A stretch of 39,837 nucleotides of DNA from Lachnospiraceae bacterium (GCA_017622795.1 JAGAQI010000109.1:1-39837); one strand, 5' to 3'; counted from the first letter of the stretch, positions 1 through 9,024 are shown. The notes: generated by a model from the sequence alone, not told the origin. A program made the numbers and translations.

Positions 1-466
1 ACCCTGGGCAAAACACAGTACCGGTATGCTTATGATGCCGATGGCAATGTAACCTCCGTAACCGATGCCATGGGCTATACCACATGGTACAGCTATGATA
101 TTACCGGAAATCTTTTAGAGGTAAGAGCACCAAAGAAGGAAGAAAACGGACAGGTATGGTATCAGATTTACCGGTACACCTATAACAAAAACGGACAGAC
201 CGTAACGGCAGCATCCTCTGCGGAGTTTGTAACCGAAGCCGGCCTGCCGGCGCAGTGGGATACGGTAAGCTATACCTACGATGCGGCCGGAAATGTAACA
301 AGCATAAAGGACAGCGCCGGTAATGAGGTACAGTACGTTTATAATGCTTATTCCCAGCTTTTGGAGCAGAAGACCATTAACGGTGTTAGCAACCAGGTAA
401 CCACATCCTATACCTACACCAACATGGGCTCCGTGGCAGAAACGGAAGGCTACCGGTATGCTTATG
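1..466 (+). pseudogene. RHS/YD-repeat protein, 3'-truncated fragment
   Basis: Reading frame 1 is open from the window edge. It encodes YD-type repeats: YRYAYDADGNVTSV, YSYDITGNLLEV, YTYDAAGNVTSI and YVYNAYSQLLEQ. These are typical of RHS proteins, large secreted or surface shell proteins that often carry a C-terminal toxin. The gene begins outside the window. After YRYAY (about position 466) the RHS character stops and the frame continues to 795 only as the antisense of the neighbouring FliK-like gene. No toxin tip or terminator follows. A 16-bp direct repeat (19-34 and 451-466) ends exactly where homology stops, which suggests a deletion, a recombination or an assembly join. The RHS identity is well supported by the repeats. 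How the break arose is uncertain. Confidence 0.75.
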
Positions 467-2075
467 CCCTTATATCAAAGGTATACCGGTTCAATCCGCC
501 CGGAGCATGTTCCTCCAAAAACTGCTCCAGCAGGGTCGGGGTAGTTTCATCCTCAGGTTCCCGGACAGCAACCTCTGACTGCAGGGTGTACCCCTTGGCG
601 GCCAGTGCTTCTGTAAGCTTTGGCATTTCAGCTTTTATCAGATTGCCGGATTCTTTGTCCGTCATGGAAAATCGGGTAGTAACATGGTTACCGGAAAGCG
701 TTACAAAAATATCGGTAGTGCCGAGGGCGTCTAATTCCAAATGTAACAGGGCACTTAAGGTGTCGGAAGGCTTCAGGGCCTTCTTTTTTTCGTAGACGTA
801 AAGCTCACCGTGGGCAGGAGTTTCCTTAAATTTCAGCGGAAGCTGGATGTACGGGAACACATTGTTTACCGCCTCCATAAAGGACAGGTTCTGTTTCATC
901 TGCTTTGGTGCGGCAGCAGCGTTGTTCTCTGCGGTTTGCTCGGCAACCTTTTGGGTCAGCTGCTCCAGCTGTTCTAACTTTTCGTTTAGCTCATCGTAAT
1001 AGTGTTGCACCTTTTCCGGGTCTGCTACGTCCTCCGGTTTCAGCAGGATGGAATCAAGAAAATCCCTGATTAGAGGTTCTGCTTCTGCACGGACCTCCGG
1101 CATCTTTGCAACGGTTTCTGTTGTAGAAGGCGCGGAGGCGTCCGGAGCGGTTTGTGTGCCTGATTGCGGTGAAGCAAAAGAAGCAACCGGTTCATCATTT
1201 GTACCGCTTGGAACAGGATGTGTATCTGTACTTGCGGCGGTATCTGTATCTCCGGCAGCAGAAAAAAGTTGTCCCGATGCGGTTTCCTGTGACAGAGCTG
1301 ATTCTGCACTTTGCATAGGAGCAGGTTCTTGCCCGGAGATTACATTGGTTGCAGGAGTTGTTGCAGAAGTTGTTGCAGTATCACTTCCTACCATTTGCTT
1401 AAGCTGTTGCAGTATTTCCTGCTTTGCCGGACCCGACCGCATTTGTTCGATGGATTTTGCCAGGTCTTGTAACATATCCTGAGCCTGCGTCAGCAGCTTG
1501 GCGTTTCTGTCATGATACTTTACAAACTGCTCTACATTTTCCTTGGTTACCGGAATCTGGTGCAGTTCCATTAAAATCAAATCCTTGACCGGAAGTTCCG
1601 GATATTTGGCGGATAAGGACAGATAATGGCGGATGGATGCTTCGTTTGCCGGCTGCTGATGGTTCAACAGTTCGGTGACGATGGAAACGCTGCGTTCGGT
1701 TTTCTGGATGTTGGCAGTGCTTAAAGCTTTGTCAATCATTGGGTTTTCGCCCGGCGTATCTTCCTTTGCCAGTTTCAGTAGAATCTGTTCTTCCGTGGTT
1801 TGTGCCACGAAAAAACGGGCATTTTCGCCGATGGACAAATTCAGTGTTCCTTCCGTGCGGGCAGAAACCGTAAAACCGTTTTCTAAAAGTACCTGGATCT
1901 GGTTGGCACGTAGGTCTAACACCTGGCCCTTTAAAAATTGTCCCTGAGTCACGTTCGTCTGGTTTAACAGCTGCGCAGCCTTGGCGGGCGTCAGGTTTTT
2001 GGGCAGGGTAACCGGTGCTTTTTCCTGCTTTGCCGGTTTATATAAATTTGTCATCATCTGGCTGATGAGTCCCAT
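462..2075 (-). CDS. FliK-like flagellar hook-length control protein (orphan)
   Basis: A 537-residue protein with a start at 2075 preceded by GAGGAG. Residues 1-120 form a small conserved N-terminal part (LDLRANQIQVLLENGFTV). A long Gln/Thr/Ser/Ala-rich low-complexity linker follows (about 225-335), then a compact C-terminal domain (about 405-537) that resembles the FliK/Flg_hook C-domain: a hydrophilic beta-rich segment (TDIFVTLSGNHVTTRFSM) followed by KLTEALAAKGYTLQSEVAV. This three-part layout is usual for FliK, the ruler that sets hook length and switches export specificity. No other flagellar gene is in the window, so the flagellar role is inferred from fold alone. It lies 17 nt after the LURP-one-like gene on the same strand, probably co-transcribed. 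Its TAA stop (462-464) sits within sequence shared with the RHS fragment. Confidence 0.6.
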   Translation of the reverse strand: MGLISQMMTNLYKPAKQEKAPVTLPKNLTPAKAAQLLNQTNVTQGQFLKGQVLDLRANQIQVLLENGFTVSARTEGTLNLSIGENARFFVAQTTEEQILLKLAKEDTPGENPMIDKALSTANIQKTERSVSIVTELLNHQQPANEASIRHYLSLSAKYPELPVKDLILMELHQIPVTKENVEQFVKYHDRNAKLLTQAQDMLQDLAKSIEQMRSGPAKQEILQQLKQMVGSDTATTSATTPATNVISGQEPAPMQSAESALSQETASGQLFSAAGDTDTAASTDTHPVPSGTNDEPVASFASPQSGTQTAPDASAPSTTETVAKMPEVRAEAEPLIRDFLDSILLKPEDVADPEKVQHYYDELNEKLEQLEQLTQKVAEQTAENNAAAAPKQMKQNLSFMEAVNNVFPYIQLPLKFKETPAHGELYVYEKKKALKPSDTLSALLHLELDALGTTDIFVTLSGNHVTTRFSMTDKESGNLIKAEMPKLTEALAAKGYTLQSEVAVREPEDETTPTLLEQFLEEHAPGGLNRYTFDIRA

Positions 2076-2092
2076 GATAATTCTCCTCGTTT

Positions 2093-2572
2093 CTAATTAT
2101 TTCTGGAGCATTTTTCTGCATCAATAGCTAATACAAGCATCAGGGCGTATAAGGCATCCTGCGGGTTCTCCACATCGATGGAGTAGGTGTCGGTCCAGTT
2201 GAATAATTCCTTGGTAACGGTGGCAATGAGATTGCCGCTACCGTCGATAATCTGATAGTCCCATTCCCAGAAATCACCGTCTACGTGCCAGCCGTTAAAA
2301 TCAATATCAAAGGCCGGCTTAAAGAGAGTGAATTCCTTTTGGATGCAGCCGAGATATTCCCGTTCATCGCCAAGGTACAGTTCAAATTTCGGAAGAAAGG
2401 TCAGTACCTTTTCTTTCAGGGTTGCTACATGGGTGCCATGTGCATCATGGATGTGCAGACAATGCCCCCAGGAAAGCTGACCCTCTACGGAATATACGGT
2501 GTTGCCGCTCTCGTCAAAAATATCATAACTGTCTAACCATGAAAAAAATCGTTGTTTAAATAAAAGCTTCAT
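2093..2572 (-). CDS. LURP-one-related / YxjI-like protein
   Basis: A 159-residue protein starting MKLLFKQRFFSWLDSYDIFDE. The ATG at 2572 is chosen because GGGAGGAG stands 7 nt upstream. An upstream in-frame ATG at 2626 would lie inside the promoter region and lacks a binding site. The sequence has the pattern of the LURP-one-related (YxjI, DUF567) family: an aromatic start, a repeated 'D.sGn.vy.v.g' strand unit (DESGNTVYSVEG; DGSGNLIATVTKE) and FDIDFNGWHVDGDFWEWDYQI. The fold is a tubby-like beta barrel around a helix. The biochemical role in bacteria is not known. It is the first gene of a two-gene unit with the FliK-like gene. Family call likely; function unknown. Confidence 0.7.
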   Translation of the reverse strand: MKLLFKQRFFSWLDSYDIFDESGNTVYSVEGQLSWGHCLHIHDAHGTHVATLKEKVLTFLPKFELYLGDEREYLGCIQKEFTLFKPAFDIDFNGWHVDGDFWEWDYQIIDGSGNLIATVTKELFNWTDTYSIDVENPQDALYALMLVLAIDAEKCSRNN

Positions 2573-2605
2573 TCTTATTCTCCTCCCATAGTACTTATCG
2601 GAATA

Positions 2606-2634
2606 ATTGTACCACATCTTATGCATTTTTGGAA
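2606..2634 (-). promoter_or_regulatory. Candidate sigma-A promoter for the LURP-one/FliK-like unit
   Basis: On the minus strand TTCCAA (2629-2634) and TACAAT (2606-2611) are separated by 17 nt, about 35 nt upstream of the chosen ATG at 2572. The -10 is good and the -35 weak. Confidence 0.45.
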
Positions 2635-2660
2635 GAAGGGATGTTTTTTTCGAAAAAGTG

Positions 2661-2669
2661 TGTTAAAAT
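2661..2669 (+). promoter_or_regulatory. Candidate extended -10 promoter for the LD-carboxypeptidase operon
   Basis: TGTTAAAAT gives a TG extension followed by TAAAAT at 2664-2669, about 50 nt upstream of the ATG at 2718. The -35 region is only a T-run (2644-2650). Confidence 0.4.
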
Positions 2670-2717
2670 AAAAGCGGTTTGGCTTTGAAACTATTATGGG
2701 AAAGAGGAGAACATGTC

Positions 2718-3758
2718 ATGAGATACCCAAAACCTTTACAAAAAAATGAAACCATCGGCTTTGTGGCGCCGTCCTTCGGATGCTCCATTGAGCCTTATAA
2801 ATCTGCGTTTAACAATGCCCAAAAGAAATTTGCAGAACTGGGATACGGCCTGCAACTCGGTCCCAACTGTTATGAGGGCAGGGGCATTGGCATCAGTAAT
2901 ACCCCAAAAGCCTGCGGTGAAGAATTGACGGAAAGCTATTGCGGGAAGGAAAATCAGGCCATTATTTCCTGCGGCGGCGGAGAATTGATGTGTGAAATTT
3001 TAGACCATGTAGATTTTGATAAAATCCGGTCAGCAGAGCCAAAGTGGTACACCGGTTATTCCGATAATACAAATTTCACCTTTTTGCTTACCACTCTTTG
3101 TGATGTGGCATCTCTTTACGGTCCGTGTGCCGCTGCTTACGGTATGGAACCATGGCATCCGGCCCTGCAGGACGCATTCGATTTGATGACAGGAAAAAAG
3201 AATACGGTATGCGGTTATGACGGTTGGGAAAAGGAGTCGTTAAAGGACGAGGAGCATCCGTTGGAACCATACAATATTACAGAAAAAAGAGTATTAAAGG
3301 TATATGATCCTACAACGGGCAGTATCAGTGAAAACGGCAGTGCAAATATTTCCGGCAGACTGATTGGCGGATGTCTGGACTGTCTGGATATTTTAGTCGG
3401 CACCAAATTTGATAAGGTGCCGGAGTTTGCCGAAAAGTACAAGGAAGAAGGCAATGTTTGGTTTCTGGAAGCCTGCGACTTAAATGTGATGTCCATCCGC
3501 CGGGCCATCTGGCAGCTGGAGCACAGCGGCTGGTTTAACTATACCAAAGGCTTTTTAATCGGACGTCCTTTATGTATGGGACAGGAAATGATGGGACTTG
3601 ACCATTATACAGCAGTTACCGGTATCCTTGGCAAGTATAACGTGCCAATCATCCTGGATGCGGATGTAGGACATTTTGCGCCGATGATGCCGCTGATCTG
3701 CGGAAGCTTTGCAACCATCACAGTGAACGGAAACGAGATACAGATTGAGATGAAATAG
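2718..3758 (+). CDS. LD-carboxypeptidase / S66-family serine peptidase (MccF-like)
   Basis: A 346-residue cytosolic protein. The ATG at 2718 follows AAAGAGGAGA. S66 peptidases cleave the L,D-peptide bond of murein tripeptide/tetrapeptide for wall recycling; relatives (MccF) cleave microcin C-type conjugates and give immunity. The family's catalytic set is present: the nucleophile elbow GYSD with Ser115, Glu251 in WFLEACD, and His319 in DADVGHFAPMMPL. The length matches the family. The insert around 165-205 and the strongly acidic surface fit the MccF-like branch as well as the recycling enzyme, so the substrate is open. It is the first gene of a probable operon with the two WG-module proteins (27-nt gap). 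Confidence 0.85.
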   Translation: MRYPKPLQKNETIGFVAPSFGCSIEPYKSAFNNAQKKFAELGYGLQLGPNCYEGRGIGISNTPKACGEELTESYCGKENQAIISCGGGELMCEILDHVDFDKIRSAEPKWYTGYSDNTNFTFLLTTLCDVASLYGPCAAAYGMEPWHPALQDAFDLMTGKKNTVCGYDGWEKESLKDEEHPLEPYNITEKRVLKVYDPTTGSISENGSANISGRLIGGCLDCLDILVGTKFDKVPEFAEKYKEEGNVWFLEACDLNVMSIRRAIWQLEHSGWFNYTKGFLIGRPLCMGQEMMGLDHYTAVTGILGKYNVPIILDADVGHFAPMMPLICGSFATITVNGNEIQIEMK

Positions 3759-3785
3759 TTATCGGGAAGAACAAAGGAGATAAAG

Positions 3786-5042
3786 ATGCGCAGGAGAATG
3801 TTGCAGAACGTGCTGACCATTGTGGCAGCAGCGGTCATACTGGTTTTAATTGTGATTGTAGCGGTAAAAATATCTGCAAACATGGGAGATTTTACACAAC
3901 AAAAGAATACCGGGGAACAAACGAAAAAGGTGGCAGGCTACACCTTAAAGACCGTACCGTTTTTTGTATATGAGAAGCTTAGTGAAGACGCTTTTCTGGT
4001 AATTGAGAATGAATTGCTGGGTGTGGCAAACCGTCAGGGCGAATATGTGGTTCAACCGCGGTTTACCTATATGAACTATTTTGATGGTGAGTGGATTAGC
4101 TTTCAGGATGAGTACAATATGGGTTATGTGTATGACACCAAAGGAAACGAATTATTTACCTTTAACAGTTCAGATTCACAAATATCTGAGGATGGGATTA
4201 TTTATACGGTTTGGACCAGCTATCAGAAAGGAATAAAGACAGAACTGCTTACCGGTAGGCAGCCCGCAGATTATAACGGAATCCGCTATTACAATGCACA
4301 GACCGGGGAGCTGATTTTTGAAGCCCACAACCATAAAGTTGCTTTGGCATCGGCATCCTTACCGGATGAAAACGGCATGGCGGTGGTGGTTATTGATAAT
4401 GGAAGTGTAACTACAGTACATCGTATTACCAAAGATGGTTATGAAACGGAAAGCTTCAAGAAAACGGATTCGCGGCAGTTTTGTTATACCAGTTATTTGA
4501 ACCACTTACTCAATCTGATGTCTGAGAGCTGGCTGAAGTGTGGCTCAGTGGGAGAAAAGACGGAAGAGGTTCTCTTCAATGTACAGACCGGTGAGGTGGT
4601 AAGCCTTCCGGAGAAATATCAGGATACCTATGCGTATTATTATGATAAATCCAAAGGATTGTATTACGGTATTTCCACGTTGACAGAACAGGAGTACTAC
4701 GGAAAACTGCCGGAGACGATGCACTATGCGGTTTGCTATGGGGACAAGGTGCTGACAGAGGAAATCTATACATGGATTACCTTCGAAGACAATTATATTT
4801 TGGCAGGAAATGAAACACTGTCCCACGTTTTGGATTATGATGGCACTGTATTAAACGAGTTTATCAATATGTCCAATGCTTTTGTGGACGGAAAGCTTAT
4901 GGTATACAGCGGCGTGGGCGTTTATGTAATGGATGAAGATCGAAACATTGACAAAAAGAGTCTTATGAGAAACTGTTATAATCTCGGACCGGGATATATC
5001 TGGGATGGAAACCGGGGGTACATAATCTATGAAGAGAAGTAA
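3786..5042 (+). CDS. Membrane-anchored WG-like repeat protein, single module
   Basis: A 418-residue protein with an AAAGGAG site 5 nt before the ATG. Residues 1-5 are basic and about 9-30 (LTIVAAAVILVLIVIVAVKIS) form an N-terminal membrane anchor, so the rest is probably outside the cell. The ectodomain is one copy of a ~370-residue module also present twice in the next gene. Shared landmarks are ENELLGVANRQGEYVVQP (WG-like), a Y-G-I-R-Y-Y-N-A-Q-T-G-E-L-I-F block, HRITKDGYE, P-E-K-Y-Q-D, VLTEEIYTWITF and VLDYDGTVLNE. WG repeats usually build beta structures for binding; no enzymatic motif is visible. It overlaps the next gene by 14 nt, indicating translational coupling. Function unknown. Confidence 0.85.
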   Translation: MRRRMLQNVLTIVAAAVILVLIVIVAVKISANMGDFTQQKNTGEQTKKVAGYTLKTVPFFVYEKLSEDAFLVIENELLGVANRQGEYVVQPRFTYMNYFDGEWISFQDEYNMGYVYDTKGNELFTFNSSDSQISEDGIIYTVWTSYQKGIKTELLTGRQPADYNGIRYYNAQTGELIFEAHNHKVALASASLPDENGMAVVVIDNGSVTTVHRITKDGYETESFKKTDSRQFCYTSYLNHLLNLMSESWLKCGSVGEKTEEVLFNVQTGEVVSLPEKYQDTYAYYYDKSKGLYYGISTLTEQEYYGKLPETMHYAVCYGDKVLTEEIYTWITFEDNYILAGNETLSHVLDYDGTVLNEFINMSNAFVDGKLMVYSGVGVYVMDEDRNIDKKSLMRNCYNLGPGYIWDGNRGYIIYEEK

Positions 5043-7761
5043 AGAGAAAAAACTGATAGCGCTGGTGATTATGATAATGTCCTTGCTTGTGGTGGTACTG
5101 GTGATAGCGGTGGCATCCCTTGCAGGAAAATATTCATCTGCATGGAAAGAGGAGAGAAGAACACCGGAGCCTCCGCCGGCAACAGAAACACCGGTACCGA
5201 CATTGATGCCGACAGAAACACCGTTGCCAACAGCCACTCCAACACCTACGGCTACTCCGGCTCCGACGGCAACGCCGGTACCGGAAGCAAAATATCCGGG
5301 CATGGATCCGTATTTGGCTGCACGGCTGCAAGAAGTGGCAGAGAAAGAAAATATCGGAGCGCTTCTTGGAACCGCCTATGACGATATGGGAACGTTAACC
5401 GGGAAAAGCATGTCCTGTATTGTGGAAAAGGACGGAAAATGGGGTATGGTTTCCGTGACGGGAGAAGTGCTTGTACCGTTAAAATATGAGCGTTACAGCT
5501 TTAAGGATAATACCGGCTGGGCAGAGTTTGAGCAGAACGGGTATTTTTATGTATATGATGAGCAGGGAAAGCTGATTCGTCTGTATTCGGATAAAACAGC
5601 ATATCGCATGCAGAGCGAGGATGGGCATTTGTTCCGCACCGCAAAGTCCTACATGAGCGGTATGGAAATTACGCTTATTATACCGGAAATGAAAGAGGAA
5701 GATTATTATGGTGTGGAATACCGCAGCAGGGAAACCGGAGAACTTTTGTACCGGGCGGTCGGCGGATACGATGATGTGGGTATGTTCACCTACCCGGATG
5801 AAACCGGACGGGCTATTGCTATCCGCGGCAACGGAAGCACCAATACGATCTATTCCATTACGGCAGAGGGCTGTGAGAGCCGGACAATGGAGCTTCCGGA
5901 AGGAATCATCGCCCGCAGATTTGACTTTGTGGGAAACTATACCTGGGCAGATATCTCTTTAAGCCGGGGCTGGGTAAAGGTATTTGTAGCCGATGTGAAG
6001 CAAAGCTTTTTGACGCAGAGGCAACAGAACTATTATGCATTTTTGAATGTGAATACCCTGGAGCTGGTACCGTTTCCGGAAGAATACCAGGATTACTTTA
6101 CGGTATATAACAAGGGCTACGGGGATACCATGGCTATCCGTGTAAATACGGAAGATGACTCAAAGGAACTGTATGCCCTTTGTAAAGGCAACCGGAAACT
6201 GACAGAGGAGCTGTATACCGGAGTAAGGTTTGATGAACGGTATATTTTTGCATATTATAAATCAACCGGAGTAGATGTCCTGGATTATGAAGGAAATGTG
6301 GTGGCAAGTTACTCAGACAGTAACGGAACATTTTTCAACGGCAGACTTTTAGTACTGGATGAAGCCGGCCTGTACTTTGTAGATGAAAACTTTGAGCAGT
6401 GTTCTGAATTTCTTCTGCCGGGAATAGAAGTAGACAGCTGTCTGGCACGTGGCGTGTATGTAGACGGAAAGTATTATTTCTTACCGGAGATTGCCATGGA
6501 GGAGCTGCCAAAAACCAGTGTAACAGAGCAGCCGCAGCTTACTGAAGTACCAATGCCTACCGATGTTCCGGTAAAGCTTGTACAAACCGAGTATGAGATT
6601 ACGGAATTTAAGTATGAAGTGTACCGCTATCTGGGAGATGTGTATATCATCCGGAATGGGAAATATTTTGGCATGGCGGATACACAGGGAAATATTCTCG
6701 TGGAACCGGGCTATGAGCAATGGGTATACGAGGATCAGGACTGGGTCAGCTTTGAAGATTCCGGACTGGTTACCCATGTGTTTGACCGCAGTACCGGTAA
6801 GGAATTGTATACGTATAACTATTATGCCGGCACCATGACTACGGAGTCGGGACAGCAGTTTGACCGCACGGTTTTTTACCGTCAGGGTATGCGAATTGAA
6901 TTTGACAGTAACGAACCGGATTTCTATTACGGAATACATTACTACAACGCTGAAACGGGAGCACTGATTTTTGAACTGACGGATGAAATGTGTCTGACAG
7001 AAGAAAATCCAAAGCCGGATTTTCAGATTGCTACCATGCCGGATGCTACCGGAACAGCGGTGGTAATCGGCGGCAGCGGATTTTATAATACCATGTATCA
7101 GATTACAAAAGACGGTTACACGGAAGAAACCTATAGGGAAGAGTTTTTGGAGCGACGGTTCTTTTACTTCAGTGACCACAGTGTATGGAACCGTACCAAT
7201 TTATACGACGGGTGGCTGATTACCACCATTTGCGAAGAACGGGGAGATTTGCTGGATTACACGGTGGAATGGATGGATATTTTGTATAATGTCCACACCA
7301 AGGAACGGTTGATACTTCCGGATGATTATCAGGAATGGCGGGGCGAGTTTTACCAGCATTCCGCCGGTGTTTACTACGGGATTTCCGGAGAGAGCAGTTA
7401 TGACAAGGCAATGGGTGAAACGGAGTATTTGTATTATGCGATATGTCGCGGAAATGAAGTGCTGACTCCGGAATTGTATCAGTGGATACGCTTTGATGAA
7501 ACGTATATTATTGCCGGAAATAACAGCTTTTCCCATGTTTTAGACTACGATGGCAACGTCCTGGCGGAATATAAGGATGTAGCATATCCGTTTGTGGACG
7601 GTAAGACTTTGGTATGCGATGATACGGGAGTATTTTATATTGACGAAACCCTGAGCCGGTGTTCTGACTATCTTATGACAGGGGTGGATTACTGCCATCC
7701 GGGCTTTGTATGCAAGGGTGATAAGTGTTATCTGATACATCAGAAAAATACGGAAGATTAA
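5029..7761 (+). CDS. Membrane-anchored WG-like repeat protein, two modules on a Pro/Thr stalk
   Basis: A 910-residue protein. An N-terminal basic/hydrophobic anchor (about 8-32) is followed by a Pro/Thr-rich stalk (about 44-86, ATPTPTATPAPTATPVPE) and two tandem copies of the module seen in the preceding gene (about 87-490 and 515-905), joined by a short Pro-rich linker (TEVPMPTDVPVK). Module 1 has a textbook WG unit, KDGKWGMVSVTGEVLVP; module 2 has NGKYFGMADTQGNILVEP. Both keep Y-Q-D/Y-Q-E, LTEELYTGVRF / LTPELYQWIRF and VLDYEGNVVA / VLDYDGNVLA. The start lies inside the upstream gene's end and has only a weak binding site, consistent with coupling. Likely an extracytoplasmic sensing or binding protein; the ligand is unknown. 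Confidence 0.85.
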   Translation: MKRSKEKKLIALVIMIMSLLVVVLVIAVASLAGKYSSAWKEERRTPEPPPATETPVPTLMPTETPLPTATPTPTATPAPTATPVPEAKYPGMDPYLAARLQEVAEKENIGALLGTAYDDMGTLTGKSMSCIVEKDGKWGMVSVTGEVLVPLKYERYSFKDNTGWAEFEQNGYFYVYDEQGKLIRLYSDKTAYRMQSEDGHLFRTAKSYMSGMEITLIIPEMKEEDYYGVEYRSRETGELLYRAVGGYDDVGMFTYPDETGRAIAIRGNGSTNTIYSITAEGCESRTMELPEGIIARRFDFVGNYTWADISLSRGWVKVFVADVKQSFLTQRQQNYYAFLNVNTLELVPFPEEYQDYFTVYNKGYGDTMAIRVNTEDDSKELYALCKGNRKLTEELYTGVRFDERYIFAYYKSTGVDVLDYEGNVVASYSDSNGTFFNGRLLVLDEAGLYFVDENFEQCSEFLLPGIEVDSCLARGVYVDGKYYFLPEIAMEELPKTSVTEQPQLTEVPMPTDVPVKLVQTEYEITEFKYEVYRYLGDVYIIRNGKYFGMADTQGNILVEPGYEQWVYEDQDWVSFEDSGLVTHVFDRSTGKELYTYNYYAGTMTTESGQQFDRTVFYRQGMRIEFDSNEPDFYYGIHYYNAETGALIFELTDEMCLTEENPKPDFQIATMPDATGTAVVIGGSGFYNTMYQITKDGYTEETYREEFLERRFFYFSDHSVWNRTNLYDGWLITTICEERGDLLDYTVEWMDILYNVHTKERLILPDDYQEWRGEFYQHSAGVYYGISGESSYDKAMGETEYLYYAICRGNEVLTPELYQWIRFDETYIIAGNNSFSHVLDYDGNVLAEYKDVAYPFVDGKTLVCDDTGVFYIDETLSRCSDYLMTGVDYCHPGFVCKGDKCYLIHQKNTED

Positions 7762-7772
7762 AGGATACTGAT

Positions 7773-8891
7773 ATGAAACAAGTGCTTTTACGAAAACGGA
7801 ATATGCTTTTATTACTAATCCCACTGGGAATACTGCTTACCGGTTGGACAAAGGCAAATGCCCGTGTGGCAGAAGAAGTTTTTGCTGCCGGAATTTATAA
7901 GGTGTTGTCCCAGGGAATGAGTATGCTTACCGGATGGATTCCGTTTTCTCTGATGGAGCTTATCATTATTGCGGGACCGGTTGCGGTGCTGGTGCTTACC
8001 GTCCGGCAGATAGTGCAAAGTGTAGCAGCGCAGCGTATTACTCTGATAGTTACCATGCTGCAAAATCTGCTTTGTCTGGCAGCAGTTATTTACTTTGGAT
8101 ATGTGTTACTTTGCGGTGTCAACTATCACCGTTACCCGGTGGCATATCATTTGGGCCTTACTGTGGAAAAATCCACGGTGGATGAGCTGGCAGGCTTATA
8201 TACCGAATTGGCGGATAAAGCAACAGAACTTCGGGCACAGCTTACCACGGAGGATGAAAAAGGTATTTATGTGTTGCCATATTCCGAGCAGCAGTTGGGA
8301 AAAGAGGCCAAGAAAGCGTACCGGGAATTTGCGAAAGAGTATCCGGTATTTGGTGGTTTGTATCCGGCACCAAAGCACGTGTTCTTTTCCAGGCTTATGT
8401 CCTGGACAGAAATCACCGGTGTCTTTACCCCATGGACGATGGAAGCGAATGTAAACATTGATATTTCACCATACTCCATCGGCTCCACCATGTGCCACGA
8501 ACTGGCACACTTAAGGGGTTTTATGCGGGAGGATGAGGCAAATTATATCTCCTACCGCGCCTGCATGTCATCGGATTCTTTGGATTTACAATACAGCGGA
8601 ACCATGCTTGCCCTGATTCATACAGGAAATGCCCTGTACCGTCAGGATGCGGAATTGTACTTTGAAATATATCAGGCGCATATCAGTGCCAAGGTCAGCG
8701 GTGACCTGATAGCCAATAACGAATATTGGGATCAGTTTGAAAAAACGGTGGTGGGTGATACCACGGTGGGTGAAATCGCAGATAAGGTAAATGATGCTTA
8801 TCTGAAAGCCAATGACCAGACGGACGGTACAAAAAGCTACGGCAGAGTGGTAGATTTACTGCTGGCGGAATACAAACAGCGGAAAAATTGA
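7773..8891 (+). CDS. DUF3810-type membrane zinc metallopeptidase
   Basis: A 372-residue protein. The ATG at 7773 follows AAAGGA; the longer in-frame start at 7725 lies inside the upstream gene. Three hydrophobic stretches are visible (about 11-23, 60-76 and 91-114), then a soluble domain with CHELAHLRGF (His242, Glu243, His246) and an acidic REDEAN following at 252-257, where the third zinc ligand is expected. HELAH-x-RGF-x-REDEAN is characteristic of DUF3810 membrane proteins. The active site probably faces outward. No substrate is known. It starts 11 nt after the WG-module gene, so it may process or stabilise those surface proteins (inference). A terminator follows. Confidence 0.8.
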   Translation: MKQVLLRKRNMLLLLIPLGILLTGWTKANARVAEEVFAAGIYKVLSQGMSMLTGWIPFSLMELIIIAGPVAVLVLTVRQIVQSVAAQRITLIVTMLQNLLCLAAVIYFGYVLLCGVNYHRYPVAYHLGLTVEKSTVDELAGLYTELADKATELRAQLTTEDEKGIYVLPYSEQQLGKEAKKAYREFAKEYPVFGGLYPAPKHVFFSRLMSWTEITGVFTPWTMEANVNIDISPYSIGSTMCHELAHLRGFMREDEANYISYRACMSSDSLDLQYSGTMLALIHTGNALYRQDAELYFEIYQAHISAKVSGDLIANNEYWDQFEKTVVGDTTVGEIADKVNDAYLKANDQTDGTKSYGRVVDLLLAEYKQRKN

Positions 8892-8898
8892 TAAAATC

Positions 8899-8930
8899 AA
8901 GGGGAATCGAAAGATTTCCCTTTTATTTTT
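8899..8930 (+). terminator. Rho-independent terminator after the DUF3810 gene
   Basis: Stem AAGGGGAATC / GATTTCCCTT with a GAAA tetraloop (8899-8922), followed by a T-rich tract. It closes the 2718-8891 operon. Confidence 0.8.
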
Positions 8931-8940
8931 ATGAAAATTA

Positions 8941-8954
8941 TGTTATGATATACT
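8941..8954 (+). promoter_or_regulatory. Candidate extended -10 promoter for glnS
   Basis: TGTTATGAT (TG-N-TATGAT) at 8941-8949 is overlapped by TATACT at 8949-8954. The -35 is poor and T-rich. A short stem GCCT / AGGC lies in the leader (8963-8983). Confidence 0.35.
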
Positions 8955-9024
8955 TTATGATAGCCTGCGTATATTCTGTAGGCAAAAAAATGAGCTGAAC
9001 AAGTAGAAAGGCATGGAAAGAAAC

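Noticed and set aside
467-795. Continuation of the RHS reading frame
   Set aside because: Past 466 the frame is only the antisense of the FliK-like gene and has no RHS repeats.
1048-1482. 144-residue plus-strand frame inside the FliK-like gene
   Set aside because: It is the antisense of the low-complexity linker; no binding site and biased composition.
9013-9024. glnS start at 9013
   Set aside because: The AGAAAGG is only 1 nt from that ATG; the ATG at 9025 has a more usable spacing.
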